From NCBI GenBank assembly GCA_030263455.1, contig SZOZ01000002.1:124001-188000 (forward strand): a stretch of 64,000 bases of DNA. Reading direction: 5' to 3'. The stretch is from Synechococcales cyanobacterium CNB. Lineage in GTDB: Bacteria > Planctomycetota > Phycisphaerae > Phycisphaerales > UBA1924. Shown here piece by piece: positions 25,011-36,291 of this stretch (its first letter is position 1; the number at the start of each line of letters is the position of its first letter). Made by a program: the position numbers and the translations under genes. The notes below the pieces were generated by a model. The model saw nothing but the letters and a program-made list of their open reading frames with translations. It was not told the DNA's origin and made no database searches.

Positions 25011-26990
25011 TCACCTTCGCGCCGCCGCTGCGGTCACTCCGGCCAGCGCGGCCCCGGCGCTGCACCCGATCCAACGAACTCCGACGACGAGATTGCAGAC
25101 AACGTGTCCAGCCGCACCGATGAGTCGCCCGCCCAGATTCACGGCCGCCTGGGCGATCCTGCAAGCGGCGATGACGCCGACACCAACAAGCGCGATCCCG
25201 CCAGCGACAACCAGCGCCCCGGCGGCGACGGCGACATCGGCAACCCCTGCGATCACCTGGCCGGCAGCACACGCCGTGTCGGTCACGATCGCCGCCGCTC
25301 GGCATGCAACGCCTGCGGCTACGGCTATCCCGATACACGCGGCCCGGGTCGACTCCGCGGCCACGCGGCAGCCCGCCCTCGCCACCGCGGCGGCGGCCAC
25401 GCACCCGGCCCTCGCCGCCTGGCACGCGTATCGGCGCGGATCCCAGGCGCCAAACTGGCCGTTGCAGTTGGTGAACTGCGTGCAGACGATCGCGCAAGGC
25501 CCTGCAAGCGTGGTGGCGAGCGTCGCGTTGCACGCCGCGATCGCTGTCGCTTCGGTCGCTGCGCAGGCGTCGATGGCCGCCCCGGTGCCCGCGTAGCAGT
25601 CGGCGACTGCCGCGGGTCTCCCCGCGAGCCGATTCAACGCCGCACCCGCAACTCCGACGGCCGATCCCGCCGCGCCGAAGACGGCGTCCGCCGCACCGCT
25701 GCACGCTGTCTCCATGCCCACCACCGTCCGTTGAACCGCGAAGTCCCACGTGTCACGCCCGGCCTGGCAGGTCCGGCGGCGCGCCGCCGCCGCTTGGTCG
25801 CAGGGTTGCCGGCTCGGAGTGAATACACCCCCGAACTCCAGCGCATCGATGATCGACTCCGCGTAGTCGCGTGCCCCGGCGACGTTCGGATGGCCCACCG
25901 ACGCCATGATCGACGTCATCTCGCCCACCGAGTCCAGCGGTGGATTGAACAAGTTCTGGGCCACCGCGTTCGTCACCGCCGTCCGCCGCTGGACCGCGAC
26001 CTCGTCGTGCGGCGTAATCCCCGCGAGAATCATCGCGACGTCGAGCGCGTTCGTCGGCGTCACGTCCGGAACGCCGTCGTAGTCCCACAGCATCGTGAAT
26101 GGCGCAAACAGGCAGCGCTCCCGTTCAATCCCGGATCGCGCGAAGAACACGTTTCGCCCCGGGAACTCGCTGCGGACTGTGGCGATCGCCTGCCGAAGAC
26201 GACGGTTCGACGCGACCTGCCAGGCCCGCGAGGCGTCCGCGGCGGCAGCGATCGTAAGCGGCGCCACGAAGTTCAGCCCGGGGACATAGTGGATCGCGAC
26301 CAGCGCCTGCACTCTGAACAGCGCCGCCGACGAGTACATGGAAAAAACAGGGAAGTAGCCGTTGACGACGACGTCCGCATTGCGGAAGTTCGTGAGCGCG
26401 AACCGCAGCGTTTCGATCATCTTCTCGCGCACACGGACGGCCGCCGCGAAGATCCACGCCTCCCACGACGCCAGCGGGCCGCCCTCTTCGATCGCCGCAG
26501 TGGGCGCGATGATGTTCCCGATCCCCGTGTCGTTGATCCCGCCATCGAGCAGAATGAGGCGAACCTCGCCCGGGTCGCTCGCGTTCGCCGGGTCTGAGAG
26601 GATGCCCAATGCCGACTCGAGTTGACGCAGCGTCGTCGGAACCGAACCGGGAATCTCGCGGGTGAAGTCGGCAGACCTGTACAGCGGAGGCACTGTCGGT
26701 GAGGTCGTATCCAACAAACTGCCGCGAACGGTAACATCCGCACGTTCCACCGTGCCGCGAGATGCCTGAATCGACGGCGGCGTACATCTCGCACCGGAAC
26801 GAGCCATCGAGAGTTCCGTGACCGGCGCGCCGAGTTCGGCTTGCAGACGCAGGCGCACGATCTCCCGGAAGCGATTCTGCGGCAGCAGCCCCTGCCCCCA
26901 CATGAGCGAGTCGCCGGCCGAGATCATCACCGGATTGGCGACCGGCGTCGCCACGGTCGCCCCATCGAACGCTGTCAATGCAACGACCAT
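25011..26990 (-). CDS. SGNH-hydrolase-like protein with Ala/Cys-rich tail
   Basis: A 659-residue protein. The first 400 residues carry the SGNH/GDSL esterase blocks: block I ISAGDSLMWGQG (Gly26-Asp27-Ser28), block III LLDGGINDTG, and a block V-like VGHPNVAGARDYAESI with the catalytic-type His. The last 230 residues are unusual: repeated Ala-rich helices with a Cys about every 10 residues (DACAATEATAIAACNATL, ARAGCVAAAAVARAGCRVAA), then a hydrophobic Gly/Val/Ala end. No signal peptide precedes block I from ATG 26990; an in-frame upstream start at 27083 adds low-complexity residues and no better signal. The first gene of a three-gene leftward group. Its substrate is unknown. Confidence 0.72.
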   Translation of the reverse strand: MVVALTAFDGATVATPVANPVMISAGDSLMWGQGLLPQNRFREIVRLRLQAELGAPVTELSMARSGARCTPPSIQASRGTVERADVTVRGSLLDTTSPTVPPLYRSADFTREIPGSVPTTLRQLESALGILSDPANASDPGEVRLILLDGGINDTGIGNIIAPTAAIEEGGPLASWEAWIFAAAVRVREKMIETLRFALTNFRNADVVVNGYFPVFSMYSSAALFRVQALVAIHYVPGLNFVAPLTIAAAADASRAWQVASNRRLRQAIATVRSEFPGRNVFFARSGIERERCLFAPFTMLWDYDGVPDVTPTNALDVAMILAGITPHDEVAVQRRTAVTNAVAQNLFNPPLDSVGEMTSIMASVGHPNVAGARDYAESIIDALEFGGVFTPSRQPCDQAAAARRRTCQAGRDTWDFAVQRTVVGMETACSGAADAVFGAAGSAVGVAGAALNRLAGRPAAVADCYAGTGAAIDACAATEATAIAACNATLATTLAGPCAIVCTQFTNCNGQFGAWDPRRYACQAARAGCVAAAAVARAGCRVAAESTRAACIGIAVAAGVACRAAAIVTDTACAAGQVIAGVADVAVAAGALVVAGGIALVGVGVIAACRIAQAAVNLGGRLIGAAGHVVCNLVVGVRWIGCSAGAALAGVTAAAARR

Positions 26991-27099
26991 GCTGCCCCCC
27001 GAGGTGCCCCGAGCGGCGCCGCAAGCGCCCCCGGTCAAGCCGAGTCTACATGAAACCTCGGGAGAGCAAGGGGGCCGTGCCAAGCAATGGCCAGGAACG

Positions 27100-27134
27100 A
27101 AAAAGACCCCGCCCGGGTTTACCCGGACGGGGTC
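27100..27134 (-). terminator. Terminator of the 23S-5S rRNA unit
   Basis: On the minus strand GACCCCGTCCGGGT and ACCCGGGCGGGGTC pair over 14 positions with one mismatch and a 2-nt centre, directly after the 5S 3' end, and are followed by TTTTTCG. This is a strong rho-independent terminator. Confidence 0.88.
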
Positions 27135-27137
27135 AAT

Positions 27138-27245
27138 TGTCGGCGATGACCTACTTTCCCGCGGTGCAGTATCATCGGCGGCCGGGGCTTAACTGCTGTG
27201 TTCGGGATGGGAACAGGTGTGACCCCCGACCTGTGGTCACCGACA
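27138..27245 (-). rRNA. rrf: 5S ribosomal RNA
   Basis: The minus strand reads TGTCGGTGACCACAGGTCGG at the 5' end, then the invariant CCCATCCCGAACACAGCAGTT and GGGAAAGTAGGTCATCGCCGACA, given here only in pieces. The 5' and 3' ends (TGTCGG and CCGACA) pair as helix I. The length of about 108 nt is normal. The ends are set from the helix I pairing and could be off by 1-3 nt. Confidence 0.93.
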
Positions 27246-27384
27246 AAGCACGCGGCGCGCGTCAGCGCGGCGCGGGCGATGGATCGGACGAGAGCACGGC
27301 AAGCGCCGTGCAGAACAGTGCATGGAACGCCGGGCCGCGCCATCCCCGGGGGATGGCGCCGACACCGCGGCGGCCGGTTGGTGC
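27246..27384 (-). other. 23S-5S spacer with processing hairpin
   Basis: The spacer of about 139 nt has no tRNA gene. It contains a near-perfect palindrome, GCGCCATCCCC (27337-27347) and GGGGATGGCGC (27349-27359), and a smaller hairpin, GCACGGC with GCCGTGC, near 27296. These could be RNase III-type processing sites between the two rRNAs. Confidence 0.6.
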
Positions 27385-30093
<2,709 letters not shown>

Positions 30094-30349
30094 GCACCAA
30101 CCCGACGCCGCGGCCGCCTTCGACCGCAACCATCGCCATCGCTCGTTCTTGTCCGTGTTGATCCCGTTGACGCGACGCGGGGAGGCGTCCCCGCGCCGCG
30201 AAAGAAGCGACGGCCGTTGATGCAAACCCAAACCAGCACTCAGGCACTGCTCTACTTTGGTGCTTGCCAATCAACCCCGACGACACGGCCCGTCGCTCCA
30301 CTGCGATCGAACCGCCCGCTCGTCGGGGCTGGCTCTCGTCCGTATCCGG

Positions 30350-30362
30350 TTGTCAAAGATCA
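30350..30362 (-). promoter_or_regulatory. boxA-like antitermination element
   Basis: The minus strand reads TGATCTTTGACAA, matching the rRNA leader boxA (TGCTCTTTAACAA in E. coli) at 11 of 13 positions. It lies about 85-95 nt after the predicted transcription start and 260 nt before the 23S 5' end, the usual leader setting for NusB/NusE binding. Recognition by Nus factors is inferred. Confidence 0.65.
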
Positions 30363-30450
30363 GGGGCGACGCCGACGCATCGGCGGGCCTCGTGACCCGT
30401 CGCGGTTTCCCGCGTTGGGCTGAAAATCCGCCCCGATATGGGGCGAGGGG

Positions 30451-30478
30451 ATACTACGCTGCGCCGAGGGGAGGTCAA
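30451..30478 (-). promoter_or_regulatory. Promoter of the 23S-5S rRNA unit
   Basis: On the minus strand TTGACC (30478-30473) and TAGTAT (30456-30451) are separated by 16 bp, a good sigma-70-type match in otherwise GC-rich DNA. Transcription would begin near 30444, about 350 nt before the 23S. It lies just 31 nt past the stop of the pilus-like operon. Confidence 0.6.
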
Positions 30479-30508
30479 GCCGCTGGACACCGTTCGTTCC
30501 GCGGTTTT

Positions 30509-32629
30509 TCAGCCGCCGCCGCCCCCACCGCCACCCTGTTTCCCGCCGCCGGAATCGGGGCGTTCGCGCGGAGTGTCGCGTTCACGCCGATCGGGAGCAG
30601 GACGACGCTCCGTCGGCTCGGGTTCGGGAGGAGTCTGGCCCTGTGTTCGGCCTTCCTCCGCCGACGCCGATAGGCCTCTGAACAGGGCCGTTGCCCGATC
30701 GTCGTCGGGATTCCGAACCAGGATCGTCCCGATCTGGTCCCTGAGAACCGCCTGGAACGCCTGGCGACGCGCACCGGTCAGGCCAGCATCGACCCCGCCC
30801 GGGAGCCGGGCCACATCCAGGAGCATGACATCCGCCGACAACGCCAAGGTCTTCGGCCCGGGCCGGGCATTCTCCGGGATCGGCGCGGGTGCTCCGGGCT
30901 GAGTCTCCCCGGCAGGCGGCGCAGCACGGCGGCCTTCGTCGCGGGGCGGCTCGAAGCGCTCGCCTTCCGGACGCCACTCCTCAAGCGGCCTGGTGATCTG
31001 CTGCTGCCCGGCCGAGGCGAGCTTGTCCAGATCCCAGAGCAGCAGCCCGTCGGGCAGTTGAGCCGTACCGCGGATGCTGTCGCCCGGTTCGAGCGTTGCC
31101 CGCGCCCGCCGCCAGTACCCGTAGTAGAACTTGAACAGGTCCGCCGACGCCCTTGGACCGCGCCCGAGCGCATCCGCCTCGCTCGCACTCGTGATGAAGA
31201 AGTACTGCTCCGCGGGAACCTCGACCGGGGCTGTCCACTCCGACCACGGCCCAGGGAAGAGCGGGTCAGCGGCAAGGTTCTGCTGCTCCGGACTGAGGGA
31301 CGTTTTGCCGAAGACGGGATTGTTCAGCACGAGCCGCATCCGGTAGCGAACGATCGACCCGGGGCGTGCCGTAACGTCGTGCGCCCACACGCGCAGCTCC
31401 GTGTTCTCGAGGAGGGGCGCGACACCCGTCCGTGCGTCCTGGCGGCGGGCGGGGTCGTCCGGTGTGCCGCCGAGGTCCTGCAGGCGCTTCACCTGAATCT
31501 CTCGCTGGCGCACCACGCCCTCGCGCTGCGCCTGCAACCTCCTGACGTTGGCGTCCGCGGTCGCGTCGCGTTGGCCGGGCTGCGGCTCGCCGCGCGGGCT
31601 AGGCTCGCCGCGACGGACGGGATCGGGCGCACGCCGCTCGCCGCCGCCGGGGGCGCGTGCATCCTCGATGGCGCGGTCCAGGCCCGCGATGCGCTCGTCG
31701 AGTGCGGCGATCTGGCTCTTGACCCGCGCGATCTCCTGCGCTTCATCCGTCAGGCCGAGCGCCGCCACGGCCTCGCTCGGGCGCACCCACGCCGGCCCCG
31801 CGATCGTCCGCAGGTAGCCGGGCTGCACGATCTGCGGCATCGCACGCCTCGCATCTTCGACGATGTAGCGGAGTTCCGCGGAGTTGGGGCGGTCGGTCCG
31901 CACTTCATGGATCAGGTCGAGCCGTCCGGGGATGGACGTGATCTCCGCCACGTTCGTCCACTCACCCGTTGCCGTGCGTTCCTCTCGCTGCAACTCGATC
32001 CCCAGCACCTCGAAGTTGTCGCGCCACCAGCCCGGGGGAAGGGGGCGCTGCGGCCCCTCGGGGCCGTCGGGATCGCGCAGCAGCGCTTCGCGCAGCGCAC
32101 GCCCACTGAACGTCGCTTCCACGCTCACCGCCGCCTTGTCGAAAGGCTGCTCCGCGGGCAGGAAGGGGCGCAACTCGGGCGAGCCGACCCACTCGAACGG
32201 ATCGACCGTGGCGATGTATGTGGCGGCGACCACGCCGGTCAGCGGTGGGATCGCCGGCATCGCCATCACCGTCTCGGCACCGGGCACGTCCTCGACGCCC
32301 TGAATCTCCGCGCCGGGGGTGCTCAGCGCGAATCGCGGCCGAGGCGAGATCGAACCCTCGATCCTCGCGGCGAAACGGTCGCGCAGCGCCTGCTCGGTGA
32401 TCTCGGGCACGTCGGGCGAGGGGGCCGCCATCCGTGCCAGCAGCGCGTTCGCCTCGTTCTCCGCGGGCAGGAACCGCTGGTGCGGCGGGTACTCGCTCGA
32501 CCCGATCTTCACCATGTTCGGCTCGACGACGAACTGCGCCGTCAGCGCGCCCAGCAGCACGAGCGAGACCGCCCCGAGTACGATCTTCTCCACGTTCTGC
32601 TCGAAAAAGTTCACGCCCTTGATCTTCAT
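30509..32629 (-). CDS. Large membrane-anchored protein of the PilM operon
   Basis: A 706-residue protein with one N-terminal membrane helix (about 15-35, VEKIVLGAVSLVLLGALTAQ) and a large exported part: a charged coiled-coil near the middle (EIARVKSQIAALDERIAGLD), a second coiled-coil after an Arg/Pro-rich linker (VRRLQAQREGVVRQREIQVK), a beta-rich region (ELRVWAHDVTARPGSIVRYRM) and a Gly-rich end. No named family was recognised, though position and topology recall PilP/GspC-like periplasmic partners. It is the last gene of the operon, 36 nt after the PilO-like gene, and its stop lies just upstream of the rRNA promoter. Confidence 0.72.
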   Translation of the reverse strand: MKIKGVNFFEQNVEKIVLGAVSLVLLGALTAQFVVEPNMVKIGSSEYPPHQRFLPAENEANALLARMAAPSPDVPEITEQALRDRFAARIEGSISPRPRFALSTPGAEIQGVEDVPGAETVMAMPAIPPLTGVVAATYIATVDPFEWVGSPELRPFLPAEQPFDKAAVSVEATFSGRALREALLRDPDGPEGPQRPLPPGWWRDNFEVLGIELQREERTATGEWTNVAEITSIPGRLDLIHEVRTDRPNSAELRYIVEDARRAMPQIVQPGYLRTIAGPAWVRPSEAVAALGLTDEAQEIARVKSQIAALDERIAGLDRAIEDARAPGGGERRAPDPVRRGEPSPRGEPQPGQRDATADANVRRLQAQREGVVRQREIQVKRLQDLGGTPDDPARRQDARTGVAPLLENTELRVWAHDVTARPGSIVRYRMRLVLNNPVFGKTSLSPEQQNLAADPLFPGPWSEWTAPVEVPAEQYFFITSASEADALGRGPRASADLFKFYYGYWRRARATLEPGDSIRGTAQLPDGLLLWDLDKLASAGQQQITRPLEEWRPEGERFEPPRDEGRRAAPPAGETQPGAPAPIPENARPGPKTLALSADVMLLDVARLPGGVDAGLTGARRQAFQAVLRDQIGTILVRNPDDDRATALFRGLSASAEEGRTQGQTPPEPEPTERRPAPDRRERDTPRERPDSGGGKQGGGGGGGG

Positions 32630-32665
32630 GATCGACTCCGACGCGCCGCCGGCGCGGTTGCATGC

Positions 32666-33358
32666 TCAGCCAGGCTCCCCGGTCAACTCCACGCCCAGCC
32701 GCTGGCGAACGTAGCGGGGCATCAGCGGGCCGGTCCATGAACGGAGCCAGAGCGTCTCCAGTTCCAGTTCAGCACGAACCACCGGCTCGCGCCCGTAGAA
32801 GTACCCCTTCTGCAGGTCGGCCCACACGTCCACCTCGGACAGGTTCACCGAGAGCACAGTGATCATGTTCGTCTGCCCCAAGGCGTCGAGGAAGACCGGC
32901 AGACGCTCCGACGACACCACAACCGTCATCTTCGCCCGTCGAACGTCGTACAGTTTGTTTGTCTCGCTCGACACCCGCCCCGTCACCGAGGTCGATCGGT
33001 CCAGTGGCACCGAACCCTCCGGTGCACTCAGCCTGGGCAGTTTTGCGTCGCCGTACAGCGGAAGATCCTCGACCGAGATCTTCTCGATGCGCTTGACGAC
33101 CGCGTTCTCCACGTCCTGCCGGTCGCCGTCGGGCGAGGTGTTCGCTCTCGCCACAGCCGAGAGCAGGTCGCCCACCAGCCAGGCGTCCCACTGCCACTGG
33201 AAGAGCTCCGCGACGTCCGGCAGCGCGCCGCCCTGCGCGTCGGTTACGCGCGGCGGCGGCAGGAGCGACGAGCGCTTATCGAACCCCGTCCGGTCCAGGC
33301 TCGTCAGGTCGGCGTACACGCTGATCTCGCGGGCGCGACGCTGATACTCCCCGATCAC
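32666..33358 (-). CDS. PilO-like periplasmic domain protein
   Basis: A 230-residue protein without its own membrane helix. The C-terminal half (KMTVVVSSERLPVFLDALGQTNMITVLSVNL onward, given in part) resembles the ferredoxin-like fold of PilO/GspM-type proteins, with a strand, a long helix and a second strand ending ELETLWLRSW. The start GTG 33358 overlaps the preceding stop by 4 nt (GTGA). Because it lacks an anchor while the preceding product has an anchor and coiled-coil but no such domain, the two could together be one protein split by a frameshift. No ribosome site is visible upstream of the GTG. Confidence 0.62.
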   Translation of the reverse strand: MIGEYQRRAREISVYADLTSLDRTGFDKRSSLLPPPRVTDAQGGALPDVAELFQWQWDAWLVGDLLSAVARANTSPDGDRQDVENAVVKRIEKISVEDLPLYGDAKLPRLSAPEGSVPLDRSTSVTGRVSSETNKLYDVRRAKMTVVVSSERLPVFLDALGQTNMITVLSVNLSEVDVWADLQKGYFYGREPVVRAELELETLWLRSWTGPLMPRYVRQRLGVELTGEPG

Positions 33359-33945
33359 TGCCCGGTCGGGCTGTCCGCCAGGAGCCGCTCGCGCTCTCGC
33401 TCCTCCACGTCGCGCACGCTCTCGAACACACGCTCGGGCGAAGGGGGCGAGCCGGCGCCGATCTCGGCGAACAGCGTCTCGTAGAGCGAAGGTCGATCCC
33501 CCGACGAATCGCCCGCCAGAAGATTCAGCAACTCCCCCTTCAGCCGCAGCTGCTGCGTGGCGTCGCTCGGGGGATCGGGGAACAGCCCCTGCACCAGGGG
33601 GCGATGTCCGCGCCGGTTGAACTCCACCGCGCGACGCATCACACCCGACGCCTCCGCCGCCCGGCGGTCGCGCTGCTCCTTCACCCATGCCGTGAGCGCG
33701 GCGTTTGGCGCCTGGCGCGCCAGCTCCACCGGCCTCTCATCCGGCAGCAACGACGGGATGACGTAGCTCACCCGGGCGTTCTGGATTTGCCGCAACTGAT
33801 CGTTGCCCTCCTTCTCCGCAGCCTCCCTGATCTTCGCGTTCATCCTCGAGCTGAAGACGAACCCGAGCGGCAGCGAGACGACCACGACAGCCGTGCAGAT
33901 CACGACCACGAGATGAGACTTCACCCAACCCAGCACGCCCTTCAC
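33355..33945 (-). CDS. Anchored coiled-coil protein of the PilM operon
   Basis: A 196-residue protein with a short cytoplasmic start, one membrane helix (about 8-31, SHLVVVICTAVVVVSLPLGFVF) and a charged helical exported part, ending in a Glu/Arg-rich helix (VRDVEERERERLLA). The topology is that of PilN/PilO or GspL/M-type components. Its ATG overlaps the stop of the PilM-like gene by 4 nt, and its stop overlaps the next start as GTGA. No family was firmly recognised. Confidence 0.7.
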   Translation of the reverse strand: MKGVLGWVKSHLVVVICTAVVVVSLPLGFVFSSRMNAKIREAAEKEGNDQLRQIQNARVSYVIPSLLPDERPVELARQAPNAALTAWVKEQRDRRAAEASGVMRRAVEFNRRGHRPLVQGLFPDPPSDATQQLRLKGELLNLLAGDSSGDRPSLYETLFAEIGAGSPPSPERVFESVRDVEERERERLLADSPTGQ

Positions 33946-36053
33946 CGGTCGCCCTCCTCGGACGCCTTCGCGTCCTGCAACACCGCCTCGAACGTGATCG
34001 TGATCGTGGACTCAACCGCGCCATCGGCCACGCGCTTCTCGGGGGCGGCGATCGGCGCCAGACGGACCAGCCCCGTCTCGGCCTCGAATGAATCGCGCGA
34101 CTGCGCCGGCGTCGCGCCCTCGCCCATCAGGTTCATCCGCACGGGCACCTGCTCCTGCACTGCACCACGCCCCCGACCCTCGTATCCGGGCTCCTCGTAG
34201 GCGGGCACGTCACGCCCCCCGCGCACGCCTCGGGTCGGGGTGGCACGTGCTGTCGTCGCCGACGGCTCGGAGGCAAGCGCGGTCTGCACGATCCGCAGCG
34301 TGCCTTCGCCGAGCGTCTCGATCGAGTATGGCACGCCGTCACGCTTCGCGTTCTGCGAGAGCCACCGCATGATCGACTCGGTCGCCAGAATCCGCGCCTC
34401 CTGAGCGTTGCGCGGCGTGGTCAGTTCCATGGTCACCCGCACCCGCGGGCGCCCCGCGCCGGGGCCTTGGGGCTGCGAGGTGTCCTCGCCGCCGCTCCAG
34501 CGCTCTTCGTCCTCCTGGAACGCGCGCCGCCCGCTGTACTCGCTCGAGGGCACGTCGCGCCCGCCCTCGAAGCGGCTCGGCGCCGGGCCGGGCCCCGCGG
34601 CGACGGGCGTCTCTGCGTAGAGGTACTGCGTGCTGAGGCGACGCAGCATGACCGCCGGCGCTCCCGTCGCCGCGCGGTTCGCCTCTTCGATCATCCGGCT
34701 CGCGTCGTCCAGGATGAAGGGGATCACCTCGCGCCGGTCGAACACCGAGAGCATGTTCGCCGCGTCGAACGCGCCCTGCCCGACCGACGTCACGCCCGCG
34801 GCGTTCGCCTCGCTCACGAGCGTGCGCGACATCGTGACCGCGCGGTTGATCGACGCTGGCGCGGGCGTCGCCGCAGCCGCGTTCTTGTCCATCAGAGGCC
34901 GGATGAACATCGCCCCCGTGGCCGCGAGAGAAAGCCCGGCCGCCGCCAGGAACCACCGCTTCTTGCGCTCCCACATCGCCTCGCGCGAGACCTGCACCGG
35001 CATCAGGTTCGCTTGGAGCGTGCCCATGCCGAGTCCCTGGAGCGCGAGGCCGTAGGCCGTGCACATGTTCAGCGAGAGCGCCTCGAACTCGGCCGCGCGA
35101 GGCCCCTCCGCCGTCAGCCCCTTGAAGGCGTCGATGCGGTAGACGTTGATGCCCAGCTGCTGCTTCAGGTACTTTCGCAGCCCGGGCAGCTTGAACGTCG
35201 AACCCATCCCGATGAGTCGCGTCAGGTCCGCTTCGCGGTGCAGCGACTGGTAGTACCCCACCGAACGCTGCACGTCCTGCACCAGGTCCGTGAACACCGG
35301 ACGCATCGCCTGGAAGACGTGGCGGGCGTGCTTGCTCTGCTCGGCCTCGCGCTTGAGCTTCTCCGCCTTCGGGTAGCTCAGCTTGAACTGCTCGACGAGC
35401 GCCTTCGTGAACTCGTGCCCGCCGATCGGGAACGTGCGGATCCACACCCGCCCTGCGTCCGCGATGATCAGGTCCGTCGAGGTCGTCCCCACGTCCAGCA
35501 GGATCGTCCCCTGCGTCTTTTCGGTGAACTGCAGGTCGTACGCCATCGCGTTGTAGACCGCCACGGGCGACAGCGTCACCAGGTCGGGCACGATCCGCAT
35601 GTCGCGCAGCAGCATCAACTCGCCGTTGATCCGCTCCTTTGTGATCGCGAAGATGCCCACCTCGACGTCCGGAGAATCCGGGCTGACGAACGTCTGGTAG
35701 TCCCACTCCACCTGTTCGAGCGGGAACGGAATCTGCTGCACCGCCTCGAACTTCACGATGTCCGGCACCTTCTTTGGATCCACCGGCGGCAGCTTCGCGA
35801 ACCGCGCGAACGCCGAGTGGCCCGGCACGCTCACCGCGATCGTCGCGTTGCTCAGGTCGAACTCCGTCACCAGCCGACCCAGCGCGACGCGCTTCGCGTC
35901 CTCCTGGTCCAGTTCCGGCGTCGAGAGCACCTTCGCGTGCGGGATGTAGGCGAAATCGACCACCCGCGGGCGGTCGTCCACGACCTCCAGTTTCAGGGCC
36001 TTCACGGCCCCGGCCCCGACCTCGATCCCCCAGCAGGTGTTCGCAGCTGGCAT
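33942..36053 (-). CDS. pilM: PilM-PilN-like fusion, type IV pilus assembly
   Basis: A 703-residue protein. Residues 1-350 are PilM, an actin-like ATP-binding protein of type IV pilus assembly: WGIEVGAGAVKALKLE (8-23), LLDVGTTSTDLIIA (185-198), GGHEFTKALVEQF, and LIGMGSTFKLPGL. Straight after NLMPVQVSREAMWERKKRWF comes a membrane helix (367-386), as at the start of PilN, then about 310 residues of linker and beta/alpha segments outside. In most bacteria PilM binds the short cytoplasmic NLLP motif of a separate PilN; here the two seem fused. The ATG at 36053 starts the PilM fold. It is the first gene of four overlapping ones. The PilN part is inferred from position and topology. Confidence 0.85.
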   Translation of the reverse strand: MPAANTCWGIEVGAGAVKALKLEVVDDRPRVVDFAYIPHAKVLSTPELDQEDAKRVALGRLVTEFDLSNATIAVSVPGHSAFARFAKLPPVDPKKVPDIVKFEAVQQIPFPLEQVEWDYQTFVSPDSPDVEVGIFAITKERINGELMLLRDMRIVPDLVTLSPVAVYNAMAYDLQFTEKTQGTILLDVGTTSTDLIIADAGRVWIRTFPIGGHEFTKALVEQFKLSYPKAEKLKREAEQSKHARHVFQAMRPVFTDLVQDVQRSVGYYQSLHREADLTRLIGMGSTFKLPGLRKYLKQQLGINVYRIDAFKGLTAEGPRAAEFEALSLNMCTAYGLALQGLGMGTLQANLMPVQVSREAMWERKKRWFLAAAGLSLAATGAMFIRPLMDKNAAAATPAPASINRAVTMSRTLVSEANAAGVTSVGQGAFDAANMLSVFDRREVIPFILDDASRMIEEANRAATGAPAVMLRRLSTQYLYAETPVAAGPGPAPSRFEGGRDVPSSEYSGRRAFQEDEERWSGGEDTSQPQGPGAGRPRVRVTMELTTPRNAQEARILATESIMRWLSQNAKRDGVPYSIETLGEGTLRIVQTALASEPSATTARATPTRGVRGGRDVPAYEEPGYEGRGRGAVQEQVPVRMNLMGEGATPAQSRDSFEAETGLVRLAPIAAPEKRVADGAVESTITITFEAVLQDAKASEEGDR

Positions 36054-36291
36054 GGCTACCCTCGCTGCGGCGACGCCCGACGGACGTTCGCCGATCGAAC
36101 CGACGACCCTCGGCTCGTTCCGGACGCGGGGCGCACGCCCCGCCACGGCATCCTACACGGGCCGACCAGCCCGAGCCGCCCCGGAACCTCTCCGGCACGC
36201 CCCGAGCGACCGTCGATACGCCGCAGTCTCGCGGCAGTTCTGCTCGATGCAAGGCCCGTGGCCGGCGAGTTACGTCCCCGTGACACGAACG

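Larger units (their letters stand above)
30094..30508 (-). other. rRNA leader region, no gene
   Basis: This 415-nt stretch holds no protein gene. It carries the rRNA promoter, a hairpin next to the predicted transcription start (GCCCC at 30430-30434 with GGGGC at 30440-30444, then TTTTC on the minus strand), the boxA element, and the 5' half of the 23S processing stem. Confidence 0.7.

Noticed and set aside
30094-30508. A 16S rRNA or tRNA upstream of the 23S
   Set aside because: Only 415 nt are available before the next protein gene and no 16S or cloverleaf sequence is seen.
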